DNA of 64,000 nt, from assembly GCF_013205025.1 (NCBI RefSeq), contig NZ_JABMLE010000002.1, positions 372,001 through 436,000 of the forward strand. The letters run 5' to 3'. The stretch comes from Rathayibacter sp. VKM Ac-2857 (GTDB taxonomy: Bacteria; Actinomycetota; Actinomycetes; Actinomycetales; Microbacteriaceae). Positions 16,181 through 25,250 of this stretch are shown piece by piece. Position numbers and translations under genes: made by a program. Below the pieces are notes generated by a model. It did no database searches and was not told where the DNA came from. It saw nothing but the letters and a program-made list of their open reading frames with translations. Numbering within the stretch: position 1 is the stretch's first letter; each line of letters begins with the position of its first letter.

Positions 16181-16470
16181 CATGCTGGTCGAGTAGCGCG
16201 AAGCGCGTATCGAGACCCACCCTCCAGATGACGGTCGATCTCGATACGCCCTCTCCGAGGGCTACTCGATCAGCATGAGCGAGCCGCCCCGACTCTCGAT
16301 CGACACGGTGCCGCCGCAGCCCTCACATGCTGGTCGAGTAGCGCGAAGCGCGTATCGAGACCCACCCACCGATCGACGGTCGATCTCGATGCACCCTCTC
16401 CGAGGGCTACTCGATCAGCATGAGCGCCACATGCTGGTCGAGTAGCGCGAAGCGCGTATCCAGACCCGCC
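16181..16470. repeat. REP block D: five alternating copies
   Basis: Forward (16181-16222), inverted (16233-16277), forward (16325-16364), inverted (16378-16423) and forward (16432-16470). The forward copies have stem GCGC-GAA-GCGC; the inverted ones are type 2 with CCCTC-GGA-GAGGG. The block lies between the His-rich gene and the riboswitch promoter. Confidence 0.9.
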
Positions 16471-16519
16471 GCCGCCGACGAGCATGACGCTGCGAGACCC
16501 CGCTCCCAGCCGCGGTGAG

Positions 16520-16525
16520 TAGGCT
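16520..16525 (+). promoter_or_regulatory. -10 hexamer of the riboflavin operon
   Basis: TAGGCT ends 13 nt before the first conserved stem of the FMN riboswitch. Confidence 0.5.
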
Positions 16526-16538
16526 GGCGGGGATACAA

Positions 16539-16668
16539 CGTGCTCCGGGGTCGGTGAGAGTCCGAACCGGCGGTGACAGTCCGCGAGCCGCTGACCACTT
16601 CGGTGGGAGGCGGTTGACCTGGTGGAATTCCGGGACCGACGGTGAAAGTCCGGATGGGAGGCAGCACG
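16539..16668 (+). promoter_or_regulatory. FMN riboswitch (RFN element)
   Basis: Classic RFN conserved blocks are seen in order: GCTCCGGGGTCGGTGAGAG, CCGAACCGGCGGTGACAG, CCGCGAGCCG, then GACCGACGGTGAAAGTCCG and GATGGGAGGCAGCACG. It lies 86 nt before ribD. FMN binding would reduce expression of the rib operon, probably by masking the ribD start region or by termination in the following 80 nt. Confidence 0.95.
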
Positions 16669-16754
16669 AGCGTCGCGCGCGAGCGCGGCGCTGAACGACG
16701 GTGCCCGCGCACCGCCGCTCGCACCCCGGAGTTCGGCGACGAACGGAACCGGGA

Positions 16755-17804
16755 ATGACGATCGACTTCGAGCACGCGATGCGCAGGGCACTGGCCCTCG
16801 CCGAGCGCGGCCCCGCCCGCGGCGTGAATCCGCGCGTCGGCTGCGTCGTCCTCGCGCCCGACGGCTCCGTGCTCGCCGAGGGCTGGCACCACGGCGCCGG
16901 CACCGCGCACGCCGAGGTCGACGCCCTCTCCGCCCTCGCCCCCGGCGCTGCGACCGGCGCCACCGCCGTCGTCTCCCTCGAGCCCTGCAACCACACCGGA
17001 CGCACCGGCCCCTGCAGCCGCGCCCTGATCGACGCCGGCGTCGCCCGCGTCGTCTACGCCGTCGGCGATCCCGGCGACCGCTCGGCCGGCGGCGGCGACA
17101 CCCTCCGCGCGGCCGGGGTCGAGGTGATCGAGGGCGTCCTCGCCGAGGAGGCGGAGGAGTTCCTGCACGTCTGGCTCGCCGCGACCCGCCGCCGCCGCCC
17201 CTGGGTGACCCTCAAGTGGGCGTCCGCGCTCGACGGCCGCACCGCCGCCGCCGACGGCAGCAGCCGCTGGATCACCGGCGCCGCGGCCCGGCAGCGCGTG
17301 CACGAGCAGCGCGCCGCCGCCGACGCGATCCTCGTCGGCACCGGCACGGTGCTCGCCGACGACCCGAGTCTCACCGCCCGCGGCGACGCCGGCGAGCTCC
17401 TCGCCGAGCAGCCGCTGCCCGTCGTCGTCGGCGAGCGCGGCGTCCCCGCCGGCGCCCGCGTCCTCGGGCACCCGCGCCCCCCGGTCCTCGAGCGCACGCA
17501 CGACCTCGCCGCGGTCCTCGACCGCCTCTACGACGCCGAGGTCCGCCACGTCTACGTCGAGGGCGGGCCCACCCTGGCCTCCGCCCTGGTCGCCGACGGC
17601 CTCGTCGACGAGTTCCTCGTCTACCTCGCCCCGGCGCTGCTCGGCGGCCCGCGCCTCGCCCTCGACGACCTCGGCGTCACGAGCATCGCCGGCGCGCACC
17701 GCCTCGACCTCCGCTCCGTGGAGGTCCTCGGCGGCGACCTCCTCGTCACCGCCCGGCCGGGCTCCCCCGCCCGCCGGCCGCCCGCCCCGCAGAAGGAGTC
17801 CTGA
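16755..17804 (+). CDS. ribD: bifunctional diaminohydroxyphosphoribosylaminopyrimidine deaminase/reductase
   Basis: 349 residues. The deaminase half (about 1-145) has the zinc site HAEVD and PCNHTGRTGPCS. The reductase half (about 150-335) has VTLKWASALDGRTA, GTGTVLADDPSLTAR and YVEGGPTLASALV. It carries out two consecutive steps from the GTP-derived pyrimidine to the ribitylamino form. The ATG at 16755 follows the riboswitch. The stop overlaps the next start by one base (TGATG). Confidence 0.95.
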   Translation: MTIDFEHAMRRALALAERGPARGVNPRVGCVVLAPDGSVLAEGWHHGAGTAHAEVDALSALAPGAATGATAVVSLEPCNHTGRTGPCSRALIDAGVARVVYAVGDPGDRSAGGGDTLRAAGVEVIEGVLAEEAEEFLHVWLAATRRRRPWVTLKWASALDGRTAAADGSSRWITGAAARQRVHEQRAAADAILVGTGTVLADDPSLTARGDAGELLAEQPLPVVVGERGVPAGARVLGHPRPPVLERTHDLAAVLDRLYDAEVRHVYVEGGPTLASALVADGLVDEFLVYLAPALLGGPRLALDDLGVTSIAGAHRLDLRSVEVLGGDLLVTARPGSPARRPPAPQKES

Positions 17805-18436
17805 TGTTCACCGGAATCATCGAGGAGGTCGGCGTCGTCACCGCCGTCTCGGCAGGGACCGACGCGATCCGCCTGACCGTGCGCGGCCCGCTGGCCGTCG
17901 AGGGCGCCCGGCACGGCGACTCCATCGCGGTCTCGGGCGTCTGCCTCACCGTCGTCGACCAGTCGGCCGACGGCTTCACCGCCGACGTGATGGCGCAGAC
18001 CCTGCGGATGTCGACCCTCGACGGCGTCGCAGTGGGCGACCCGGTCAACCTCGAGCGCGCGGCGCTGGTCGGCGACCGCCTCGGCGGCCACATCGTCCAG
18101 GGCCACATCGACGGCACCGCGACGCTGCTCGCGGTCACCCCCGGCGACGCCTGGCGCGTGCTGCGCTTCTCCCTCCCCGCCGAGGCCGCCCCGCTGGTCA
18201 CCGACAAGGGCTCGATCGCCGTCGACGGCGTCTCGCTGACGGTCTCGGCGATCAGCCCCGCCACCGAGCCCGAGCAGTGGTTCGAGGTCTCGCTCATTCC
18301 CGAGACGCTCGCCGCCACCACGCTCGGCGCCCGCGCCGTCGGCGACCGGGTCAACATCGAGACCGACATCCTCGCCCGCCACGTCGAGCGGATGCTCGCG
18401 CTGCGGTCCGCCGCCACCACCGGAGGTCGAGCATGA
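17804..18436 (+). CDS. ribE: riboflavin synthase, alpha chain
   Basis: 210 residues made of two lumazine-binding repeats. Each has the MFTGIIEEVG-type or LGGHIVQGHIDG-type signature and a GVCLTV/GVSLTV strand. It converts two 6,7-dimethyl-8-ribityllumazines to riboflavin. Its stop overlaps the ribBA start (ATGA). Confidence 0.95.
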   Translation: MFTGIIEEVGVVTAVSAGTDAIRLTVRGPLAVEGARHGDSIAVSGVCLTVVDQSADGFTADVMAQTLRMSTLDGVAVGDPVNLERAALVGDRLGGHIVQGHIDGTATLLAVTPGDAWRVLRFSLPAEAAPLVTDKGSIAVDGVSLTVSAISPATEPEQWFEVSLIPETLAATTLGARAVGDRVNIETDILARHVERMLALRSAATTGGRA

Positions 18437-19734
18437 GCCTCGCCAGCATCCCCGAGGCCGTCGCGGCCCTCCGCGCCGGCCGGCCGATCATCGTCGCCGA
18501 CGACGAGGGCCGCGAGAACGAGGGCGACGTCATCGTCTCGGCCCAGCTCGCGACGCAGGAGACGATCGCCTGGATGGTGCGCCACTCCTCCGGCTTCATC
18601 TGCGCGCCGATGACCAACGAGATCGCCGATCGCCTGGAGCTTCCGCTGATGGTCGTCGACAACGAGGACCCGCGGGGCACCGCCTACACGATCTCGGTCG
18701 ACGCCGCCGACCGCCTCTCCACCGGCATCAGCGCGTCCGACCGCGCGCACACCCTCCGCGTGCTGGCCGATCCGGAGGCGACCCCGGCGCGGCTGCACCG
18801 GCCCGGCCACATCCTGCCGCTGCGCGCCGTCGAGGGCGGCGTGCGCGAGCGCGACGGCCACACGGAGGCCGCGGTCGACCTGATGCGGCTGGCCGGCCTC
18901 GAGCCCGTCGGCGCCATCTCCGAGATCGTGGCCGAGGACGGCGAGATGATGCGCCTCCCGGGCCTGATCGCCCTCGGCGAGCGGGAGGACGTGCCGGTCA
19001 CCACCGTCGCCGCCCTGATCGCCTACCTCGAGGAGCACCACGCCGAGCTCGACGCGACGAGCGTGGAGCCGGCCCGCGACACCCCGCGGGTGAGCTTCGA
19101 GGTCGAGACGACCGTCCCGACCACGCACGGCCCGTTCCGGCTGCGCGCCTACCGCGACCGCCAGACGGGCGCCGACCACGTCGCCGTCGTGGCCGGCCCG
19201 ATCGGCGAGGGCCGCGGCACGCTCGTGCGGGTGCACTCCGAGTGCCTCACCGGCGAGGCCTTCGGCTCGCTGAAGTGCGAGTGCGGGCCGCAGCTCGACG
19301 CGGCGCTCGACACCATCCAACGCGACGGCGGCGTCGTGATCTACCTGCGCGGGCACGAGGGCCGGGGCATCGGGCTGATCAACAAGCTCCGCGCCTACCG
19401 GCTGCAGGAGGACGGGCTCGACACCCTCGACGCCAACCTCGCCCTCGGCCTGCCCGCCGACGCCCGCGACTACGGCGCCGCCGTCGGCATCCTCGAGGAC
19501 CTCGGCGTCACCGACGTCCGCCTGCTCACCAACAACCCCGAGAAGGTGCGCCAGCTCACCGACCGCGGCATCACCGTCTCCGAGCGCGTGCCGCTGGTGG
19601 CGGGCGTCGGCGCCTTCAACCAGGGCTACCTCGCGACCAAGCGCGACCGGATGGGCCACTTCAGCGATCTCGACGCCCTCGTCGGACTCGACCCCCTCGA
19701 CGCCGGACCCTCCGGCGCGACACCGAAGGAGTAA
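18433..19734 (+). CDS. ribBA: 3,4-DHBP synthase / GTP cyclohydrolase II fusion
   Basis: 433 residues. The N-terminal RibB domain (about 1-205) has DDEGRENEGDV, HSSGFICAP and RPGHILPLRA. The C-terminal RibA domain has the zinc triad C-x10-C-x-C (SECLTGEAFGSLKCEC), RGHEGRGIGL and LTNNPEKV, so both activities look intact. It supplies both entry substrates for riboflavin synthesis. Confidence 0.96.
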   Translation: MSLASIPEAVAALRAGRPIIVADDEGRENEGDVIVSAQLATQETIAWMVRHSSGFICAPMTNEIADRLELPLMVVDNEDPRGTAYTISVDAADRLSTGISASDRAHTLRVLADPEATPARLHRPGHILPLRAVEGGVRERDGHTEAAVDLMRLAGLEPVGAISEIVAEDGEMMRLPGLIALGEREDVPVTTVAALIAYLEEHHAELDATSVEPARDTPRVSFEVETTVPTTHGPFRLRAYRDRQTGADHVAVVAGPIGEGRGTLVRVHSECLTGEAFGSLKCECGPQLDAALDTIQRDGGVVIYLRGHEGRGIGLINKLRAYRLQEDGLDTLDANLALGLPADARDYGAAVGILEDLGVTDVRLLTNNPEKVRQLTDRGITVSERVPLVAGVGAFNQGYLATKRDRMGHFSDLDALVGLDPLDAGPSGATPKE

Positions 19735-19737
19735 GCC

Positions 19738-20211
19738 ATGGCCGGTAGCGGCGCCCCCACCACCTCCCCCGTCGAAGGGAGCGGCCTCCGCATCGTCGTC
19801 GTCGCGGGGACCTGGCACCAGCAGATCACCGACGGGCTGATCGCCGGCGCGAAGGCCGCGCTCGACGAGTCCGGCGCCTCCTGGTCGCTCGTGCGCGTCC
19901 CCGGCTCGTTCGAGCTGCCGGTCGCCGCGAAGGCCGCCCTCGAGGCCGGCGCCGACGCGGTGGTCGCCCTCGGCGTCATCATCCGCGGCGGCACCCCGCA
20001 CTTCGAGTACGTCTCGGACGCGGCGACCTCCGGGCTCACGAACGTCTCGATCCAGACCGGCAAGCCGGTCGGCTTCGGCGTGCTCACCCTCGACACCGAG
20101 CAGCAGGGCATCGACCGCGCCGGCCTGCCCGGCTCGAAGGAGGACAAGGGCCGCGAGGCGGCGGAGGCGGCGGTCACCACCGCGCTCGTCCTCCGCGAGC
20201 TCCGCGGCTAG
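19738..20211 (+). CDS. ribH: 6,7-dimethyl-8-ribityllumazine synthase
   Basis: 157 residues. The signature [13 protein letters not shown], the active-site region [14 protein letters not shown] and [13 protein letters not shown] are present. It condenses the RibD product with 3,4-DHBP; the family forms icosahedral or pentameric shells. Last gene of the operon, 3 bp after ribBA, with a terminator following. Confidence 0.96.
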   Translation: MAGSGAPTTSPVEGSGLRIVVVAGTWHQQITDGLIAGAKAALDESGASWSLVRVPGSFELPVAAKAALEAGADAVVALGVIIRGGTPHFEYVSDAATSGLTNVSIQTGKPVGFGVLTLDTEQQGIDRAGLPGSKEDKGREAAEAAVTTALVLRELRG

Positions 20212-20225
20212 CAGCGATTCCACAC

Positions 20226-20257
20226 CGCCGGCGTCCCCCTGATCGGGGGCGTCGGCG
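20226..20257 (+). terminator. terminator of the rib operon
   Basis: A long stem, CGCCGGCGTCCCCC with GGGGGCGTCGGCG (G-T pairs included), TGAT loop, followed by CACTTTGCT. Confidence 0.75.
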
Positions 20258-20280
20258 CACTTTGCTGTGAGACCGCGGAG

Positions 20281-20286
20281 TAAAGT
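20281..20286 (+). promoter_or_regulatory. -10 hexamer before the MFS gene
   Basis: TAAAGT, an AT-rich hexamer 120 nt before the MFS start, just after the rib terminator. The long leader has no obvious structure that I can name. Confidence 0.35.
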
Positions 20287-20406
20287 GGACGGGTCGTCAC
20301 GAGCGGCCCTACCCTTCCTCCCCCTCGGCCCCCGCGGCCCGCAGCGCCCGATCGACGCCGCCCCCGCCGGCACCGGGAGACCCCTCCACCGGAGCAGCCC
20401 TCTTCC

Positions 20407-21756
20407 ATGTCTTCTTCCCGTACCGCAGCCGACGCTCCCGCCGCCGCCCCGCAGAACTCGCGGGGCCGGGTCATCCTGGCGAGCCTCATCGGCACCTCGA
20501 TCGAGTTCTACGACTTCTACGCCTACGCGACGGCCGCCGTCCTGGTCTTCCCCTCGCTCTTCTTCGTGAACGAGGACCCGGCGACCGCGCTCCTGGCCTC
20601 CTTCGCCGTCTTCGGCGTCGCCTTCATCGCGCGCCCGATCGGGTCGATCATCTTCGGCCACTTCGGCGACCGCGTCGGCCGCAAGGGGACCCTCGTCGCC
20701 TCCCTGCTCACGATGGGCATCGCGACCTTCCTGATCGGCTGCCTGCCGACCGCGCTCACGCCGGGCTGGGAGTTCCTCGCTCCGTTCCTGCTCGTCGTGA
20801 TGCGCTTCTGCCAGGGCCTCGGCCTCGGCGGCGAGTGGTCCGGAGCCGCGCTCCTGGCCACCGAGAACGCCCCCGCGAACAAGCGCGCCATCTACGGCAC
20901 CTTCCCGCAGCTCGGCGCTCCGATCGGCTTCATCGTCGCCAACGTGCTGTTCCTGGTGCTCGCGAGCACCATGAGCGACGAGACCTTCGCCGCCTGGGGC
21001 TGGCGCGTGCCGTTCCTCGCGAGTGCCGTGCTGGTCATCGTCGGCCTCTACGTGCGCCTCAAGCTCGTCGAGACCCCGGCGTTCCAGAAGGTCGTCGACA
21101 ACGGCGAGGTGGCCAAGCTGCCGCTCGCCCGCGTCTTCAAGACCAGCTGGCGCCCGCTCATCCTCGGCACGTTCATCATGCTGGCGACCTACGTGCTCTT
21201 CTACCTGATGACCACGTTCACGCTGACCTACGGCACCACGCCCTCCGACGCGCCGACCCCCGGCCTCGGCTACAGCCGCAACGACTTCCTGATCATGCTG
21301 ATCGTCGGCGTCGTGTTCTTCGGCATCTTCACGCTCGTCTCCGGCCCGCTGGCCGAGAAGTTCGGCCGACGCCGCACGCTGCTCGTCGTCACCGCGGCGA
21401 TCCTCGTCTTCGGCCTGCTCTTCGTCCCGCTCTTCAGCGGCGGCTTCGCGGGCGTGATGGCGGTGCTGATCCTCGGCTTCACGCTGATGGGTCTGACCTT
21501 CGGCCCGATGGGGGCCGTGCTCCCCGAGCTGTTCCCGACCAACGTCCGCTACACCGGCTCGGCGATGTCGTACAACCTGGCATCGATCCTCGGAGCGGCG
21601 GTCGCGCCGATCATCGCGGTGGCGCTCTGGCAGTCGGCCGGCGGCAGCACGCTGCTGGTGGGCCTCTACCTCAGCGGCGCGGCGGTGCTCACACTCATCG
21701 CACTGCTGCTCTCGAAGGAGACCCAGCACACGGCGTACCACGACAACGTGTCGTAG
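20407..21756 (+). CDS. MHS-family MFS transporter
   Basis: 449 residues, twelve hydrophobic segments. The start of helix 1 (SLIGTSIEFYDFYAYATAA) and the loop 2-3 motif GHFGDRVGRKGTL are diagnostic of the metabolite:H+ symporter family (ShiA, ProP, KgtP, YhjE). RFCQGLGLGGEWSGAALLATE is the conserved helix 4 motif. It imports an organic acid, osmolyte or similar solute with protons; the substrate cannot be told. Confidence 0.92.
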   Translation: MSSSRTAADAPAAAPQNSRGRVILASLIGTSIEFYDFYAYATAAVLVFPSLFFVNEDPATALLASFAVFGVAFIARPIGSIIFGHFGDRVGRKGTLVASLLTMGIATFLIGCLPTALTPGWEFLAPFLLVVMRFCQGLGLGGEWSGAALLATENAPANKRAIYGTFPQLGAPIGFIVANVLFLVLASTMSDETFAAWGWRVPFLASAVLVIVGLYVRLKLVETPAFQKVVDNGEVAKLPLARVFKTSWRPLILGTFIMLATYVLFYLMTTFTLTYGTTPSDAPTPGLGYSRNDFLIMLIVGVVFFGIFTLVSGPLAEKFGRRRTLLVVTAAILVFGLLFVPLFSGGFAGVMAVLILGFTLMGLTFGPMGAVLPELFPTNVRYTGSAMSYNLASILGAAVAPIIAVALWQSAGGSTLLVGLYLSGAAVLTLIALLLSKETQHTAYHDNVS

Positions 21757-21774
21757 GACGCTCCTCTCCTGCAC

Positions 21775-21807
21775 GTCCGGCCCGTCGGTTCCCCCGGCGG
21801 GCCGGAC
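21775..21807 (+). terminator. terminator after the MFS gene
   Basis: GTCCGGCCCGTCGG and its near-complement CCCGGCGGGCCGGAC form a long stem 18 bp past the stop; no T-tract. Confidence 0.75.
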
Positions 21808-21847
21808 CTGTCTCCGGACCCGCGCGGAAGGACGCGGCGCCGGCCCT

Positions 21848-22027
21848 CCATGCTGGTCGACCCTCCATGCTGGTCGACCCTTCATGCTGGTCGACCCTTC
21901 ATGCTGGTCGAGTAGCCCCGCAGGGACGTATCGAGACCCACCGTCCCCAACAGGGCGGGTCCGCAGACTCGCGTTCTGACGCCGGTGGATCTCGATACGC
22001 CCGCTCCGCGGGCTACTCGATCGGCAT
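21848..22027. repeat. REP block E with 17-bp tandem stubs
   Basis: Three truncated 17-bp units (CATGCTGGTCGACCCT-like, 'atgctgg' at 21850, 21867, 21884) lead into a full forward copy (21899-21940, stem CCCC-GCA-GGGA). An inverted type-2 copy is at 21984-22027 (CCCGC/GCGGG). Together with the terminator this fills 21757-22075; no gene is seen there. Confidence 0.88.
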
Positions 22028-22075
22028 GACTTCCCGTCCCGATCGAGGGCCGGTTCGCAGCCACGAAGGGGCAAG

Positions 22076-23944
22076 ATGGACGGCGGTCCACAAGAGGTAC
22101 GGCAGGGCATGAGCGAGGACGAACGAGCGATGAGCAGCACCACCGAGAGCACGCGCGGCGGACGGCGGCCCCGCCGCGGCAAGGACGACGGACCCCGCGC
22201 CTCCTTCTCGCAGCTCGTCCCCTACCTGCTCGAGCACCGCGGCATCCTCTCGGTCGTGGTCGTGCTCAGCCTGTTCGGCGCCGCCGCCAGCCTCGCCCAG
22301 CCGCTCGTCGTCGGCCAGGTCATCACCCGCGTGCAGGACGGCCTCGACCTCGGCCCGCTCGTCTGGGCGCTCCTCGTGCTCGTCGTCGCCTCCGGCCTCA
22401 TCTCCGGCTTCGCGCACTACCTGCTGCAGCGCACCGGCGAGGGGATCGTCCTCTCCAGCCGCCGCCGCCTCGTCGCCCGCCTGCTCCGCCTGCCGATCCG
22501 CGAGTTCGACGCCCGCCGCACCGGCGACCTCGTCTCGCGCGTCGGCTCCGACTCCACGCTGCTGCGCGCCGTGCTCACCCAGGGCCTCGTCGACTCGATC
22601 GCCGGCTCGCTGCTCTTCGTCGGCGCGATCGTCGCCATGGCGATCATCGACTGGGTGCTGCTGCTCATCATCGTCGTGGTCGTCGCCGTGGCCCTCGGCG
22701 CGGCCCTCACCCTCGGCCGCGGCATCCGCGTCGCCAGCCGGAAGGCCCAGGAGAAGGTCGGCGACCTCGCCGCCGCCGTCGAGCGCGCGATCAGCGCCGT
22801 CCGCACCATCCGCGCCGCCGGCGCCACCGACCGCGAGATCGCCGTCGTCGACACGCACGCCACCGAGGCGTACCGGCTCGGCATCCGCGTCGCGCACATC
22901 TCCGCGCTCGTCGTCCCGGTCGCCGGGATCGCGATGCAGGTCGCCTTCCTCGCCGTCCTCGGCGTCGGCGGCTACCGCGTGGCCTCGGGCGCGATCGACA
23001 TCGCCCAGCTGGTCTCGTTCATCCTCTTCCTCTTCATGATGGTGATGCCGCTGGGCAACTTCATCGGCGCGATCACCTCGGTCAACTCGGCGCTCGGCGC
23101 GCTCGGGCGGATCCAGGAGATCATCGACCTGCCGATCGAGGGCGACGGCGAGCGCGACGGCGGCGGCCTCGGCCCGGGCGTCGCGGACTCCGCGATCGCC
23201 TTCGACGACGTCGTCTTCTCCTACGACGAGAAGGCCCTCGACGTCGACGAGGACGCGCGCGACCGCACCGTCCTGCGCGGCGTCTCCTTCACGGTGCCGC
23301 GCGGCAAGCGCACCGCCCTGGTCGGCCCGTCCGGTGCCGGCAAGAGCACGATCCTCGCCCTGATCGAGCGCTTCTACGACCCCGAGGCCGGCGTGGTCCG
23401 GCTCGGCGGCGTCGACATCACCGCGATCGACCGCGACGCCCTCCGCGCCCAGATCGGCTACGTCGAGCAGGACGCGCCGGTGCTCGCCGGCACCCTCCGC
23501 GAGAACCTCGTGCTCGGGCGCCCCGATGCCTCCGACGAGGACTGCCTGCGGGTGCTCGAGGCCGTGAACCTCACCGATGTGCTCGAGCGCAACCCGCTCG
23601 GCCTGAACGCCCCCGTCGGCGAGAGCGGCGTCATGCTCTCGGGCGGCGAGCGCCAGCGCCTCGCCATCGGCCGCGCGCTCCTCGCCGCCCCGCCGATCCT
23701 GCTGCTCGACGAGTCGACCTCGAGCCTCGACGGCCTGAACGAGCAGCGCCTGCGGCTCGCGATCGACGCCGTGGCCGAGAACCGGACGCTCCTCGTGATC
23801 GCGCACCGCCTCTCGACGGTCGTCGACTCCGACCAGATCGTGGTGCTGCAGAAGGGCGAGGTCGTCGGGATCGGCACGCACTCCGAGCTCGTCGAGTCGA
23901 CGCCGCTCTACCGCGATCTGGCCAAGCACCAGCTGCTGGTCTGA
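22076..23944 (+). CDS. ABC-type exporter (TMD-NBD half transporter)
   Basis: 622 residues. Six transmembrane segments (about 45-345) are followed by an ATPase domain (about 375-615): Walker A GPSGAGKST, Q-loop IGYVEQDAPV, signature LSGGERQR, Walker B ILLLDESTSSLD and H-loop AHRLST. This is the ABCB/MsbA-like exporter layout, functional as a dimer. ATG 22076 has AAGGGG 4 nt upstream; ATG 22109 and 22130 are possible alternatives. The substrate is unknown; neighbours give no clue. Confidence 0.92.
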   Translation: MDGGPQEVRQGMSEDERAMSSTTESTRGGRRPRRGKDDGPRASFSQLVPYLLEHRGILSVVVVLSLFGAAASLAQPLVVGQVITRVQDGLDLGPLVWALLVLVVASGLISGFAHYLLQRTGEGIVLSSRRRLVARLLRLPIREFDARRTGDLVSRVGSDSTLLRAVLTQGLVDSIAGSLLFVGAIVAMAIIDWVLLLIIVVVVAVALGAALTLGRGIRVASRKAQEKVGDLAAAVERAISAVRTIRAAGATDREIAVVDTHATEAYRLGIRVAHISALVVPVAGIAMQVAFLAVLGVGGYRVASGAIDIAQLVSFILFLFMMVMPLGNFIGAITSVNSALGALGRIQEIIDLPIEGDGERDGGGLGPGVADSAIAFDDVVFSYDEKALDVDEDARDRTVLRGVSFTVPRGKRTALVGPSGAGKSTILALIERFYDPEAGVVRLGGVDITAIDRDALRAQIGYVEQDAPVLAGTLRENLVLGRPDASDEDCLRVLEAVNLTDVLERNPLGLNAPVGESGVMLSGGERQRLAIGRALLAAPPILLLDESTSSLDGLNEQRLRLAIDAVAENRTLLVIAHRLSTVVDSDQIVVLQKGEVVGIGTHSELVESTPLYRDLAKHQLLV

Positions 23945-23971
23945 GCCGGGCGGCGGGCCTGCGGGCGGCCG

Positions 23972-24715
23972 TCAGCGCGGCGGCATCCGCAGCGCGCCGT
24001 CCAGGCGGATCACCTCGCCGTTGAGCATCGGGTTCTCGACGACGTGGCGGACGAGCGCCGCGAACTCCGACGGTCTGCCGAGCCGGGCCGGGTGCGGCAC
24101 CGCCTCGCCGAGGGCGACACGGGCAGCCTCCGGCAGACCGGCGAGCAGCGGGGTGTCGAAGGTGCCGGGCGCGATCGAGACGACGCGGATCAACGCGGCC
24201 GCCAGCTCGCGTGCCAGCGGCAGGGTCAGCGCGGCGACGGCGCCCTTCGAGGCGGCGTAGGCGGCCTGGCCGATCTGCCCCTCGAAGGCGGCGATCGACG
24301 ACGTGGTGACGAGGACGCCGCGCTCCCCCTCGACCGGCTCGCCCTCGGCGATCGCGGCCGCCGCGAGCCGCAGGACGTTCAGCGTGCCGACGGTGTTGAT
24401 CCGGAGGACCCGCTCGAAGGCGTCGAGCGCCAGCGGTCCGTCGCGGCCGAGCAGGCGCCCCGGCGTGGCGACGCCGGCGCAGGTCACCGCGATCCGCAGC
24501 CCGTCGGCGGCCGTCACGGCCCGCTGGACGGCGTCGGTGTCGAGCACGTCGCCCGCGATCCGCAGGACCGACCCGGGCAGGTCGGCGCCGTCGAGCGCCG
24601 CCGGCAGATCGAGCACGACGACCCGCGCTCCGGCGTCGGCGAGGGCCCGCGCCGTCGCGGCGCCCAGCCCCGAAGCTCCGCCGGAGACCAGCGCCGCGCA
24701 GCCCTCGACGCGCAT
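23972..24715 (-). CDS. short-chain dehydrogenase, HSD10/3-hydroxyacyl-CoA dehydrogenase-like
   Basis: 247 residues. Cofactor motif SGGASGLGAAT, NAG-equivalent CAGVATPGR, catalytic S...YxxxK (TTSSIAAFEGQIGQAAYAASK), and the C-terminal MLNGEVIRLDGALRMPPR typical of HSD10-like enzymes. It probably oxidises 3-hydroxyacyl-CoA with NAD+. The start overlaps the stop of the lipoprotein gene by one base (TGATG). Confidence 0.9.
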   Translation of the reverse strand: MRVEGCAALVSGGASGLGAATARALADAGARVVVLDLPAALDGADLPGSVLRIAGDVLDTDAVQRAVTAADGLRIAVTCAGVATPGRLLGRDGPLALDAFERVLRINTVGTLNVLRLAAAAIAEGEPVEGERGVLVTTSSIAAFEGQIGQAAYAASKGAVAALTLPLARELAAALIRVVSIAPGTFDTPLLAGLPEAARVALGEAVPHPARLGRPSEFAALVRHVVENPMLNGEVIRLDGALRMPPR

Positions 24716-25098
24716 CAGGGCGCGATCGTCGGGGCGGGGGCGTCGGAGGAGAGCGCTTCGGCGGAGCAGTCGGTGAGGGTGCGGTCGTAGTCGGCGATCG
24801 CCTCCTGGGCCGCCAGCCACTCCGTCTCGCTTCCGGAGCCGTCCGGGGCGGCGGGCCGCTCGTTGAGACCGTAGCGCGCGAGGCAGCGTGTGATCAGCTG
24901 CGAGACCGCATCGCCCTCGGTCACCGCGGTGGTCGCACCCGGCGTCGGCTCGGTCGCCCGGATCGTCCGCGCGGGGGTCCCCCCGGAATCGGGGACCTCG
25001 GCCGGGTCCAGCGCGCAGCCCGCGGTCAGCACCAGCAGCAGCGCCGCGGCGGGCGCGAGCAGTGCGGGGGCGGCGCGGGACCGGGTGCGCTCGGACAT
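24715..25098 (-). CDS. small lipoprotein
   Basis: 127 residues. A basic N-terminus and hydrophobic stretch end in the lipobox LTAGC (Cys about 29), so it is lipid-anchored outside the membrane. The mature part is acidic, with a SQLITRCLARYGL segment and paired cysteines (one in ITRCL, one in LTDCSAE) that could form a disulfide. A GAGG ribosome-binding site lies 7 nt upstream. Function unknown. Confidence 0.8.
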   Translation of the reverse strand: MSERTRSRAAPALLAPAAALLLVLTAGCALDPAEVPDSGGTPARTIRATEPTPGATTAVTEGDAVSQLITRCLARYGLNERPAAPDGSGSETEWLAAQEAIADYDRTLTDCSAEALSSDAPAPTIAP

Positions 25099-25232
25099 GG
25101 ACGACCTCGAGAAGTGGGCGGGGGCGGAGTGACGGGGCGGCGGGAGAGGACCGGTGACGGGCGGTTTCGAGGCGAGCGTAGCGCAGGCCTCCGGAGCGGC
25201 GTGCCGAACGTGCGCGGAACGACGGACCCCGG

Positions 25233-25250
25233 CCCTGACGGGGGTCAGGG
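25233..25250 (-). terminator. hairpin overlapping the SpoU gene stop
   Basis: CCCTGAC-GGGG-GTCAGGG, a perfect 7-bp stem that includes the TGA stop of the methyltransferase gene. It may be a weak terminator between it and the lipoprotein gene. Confidence 0.35.
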
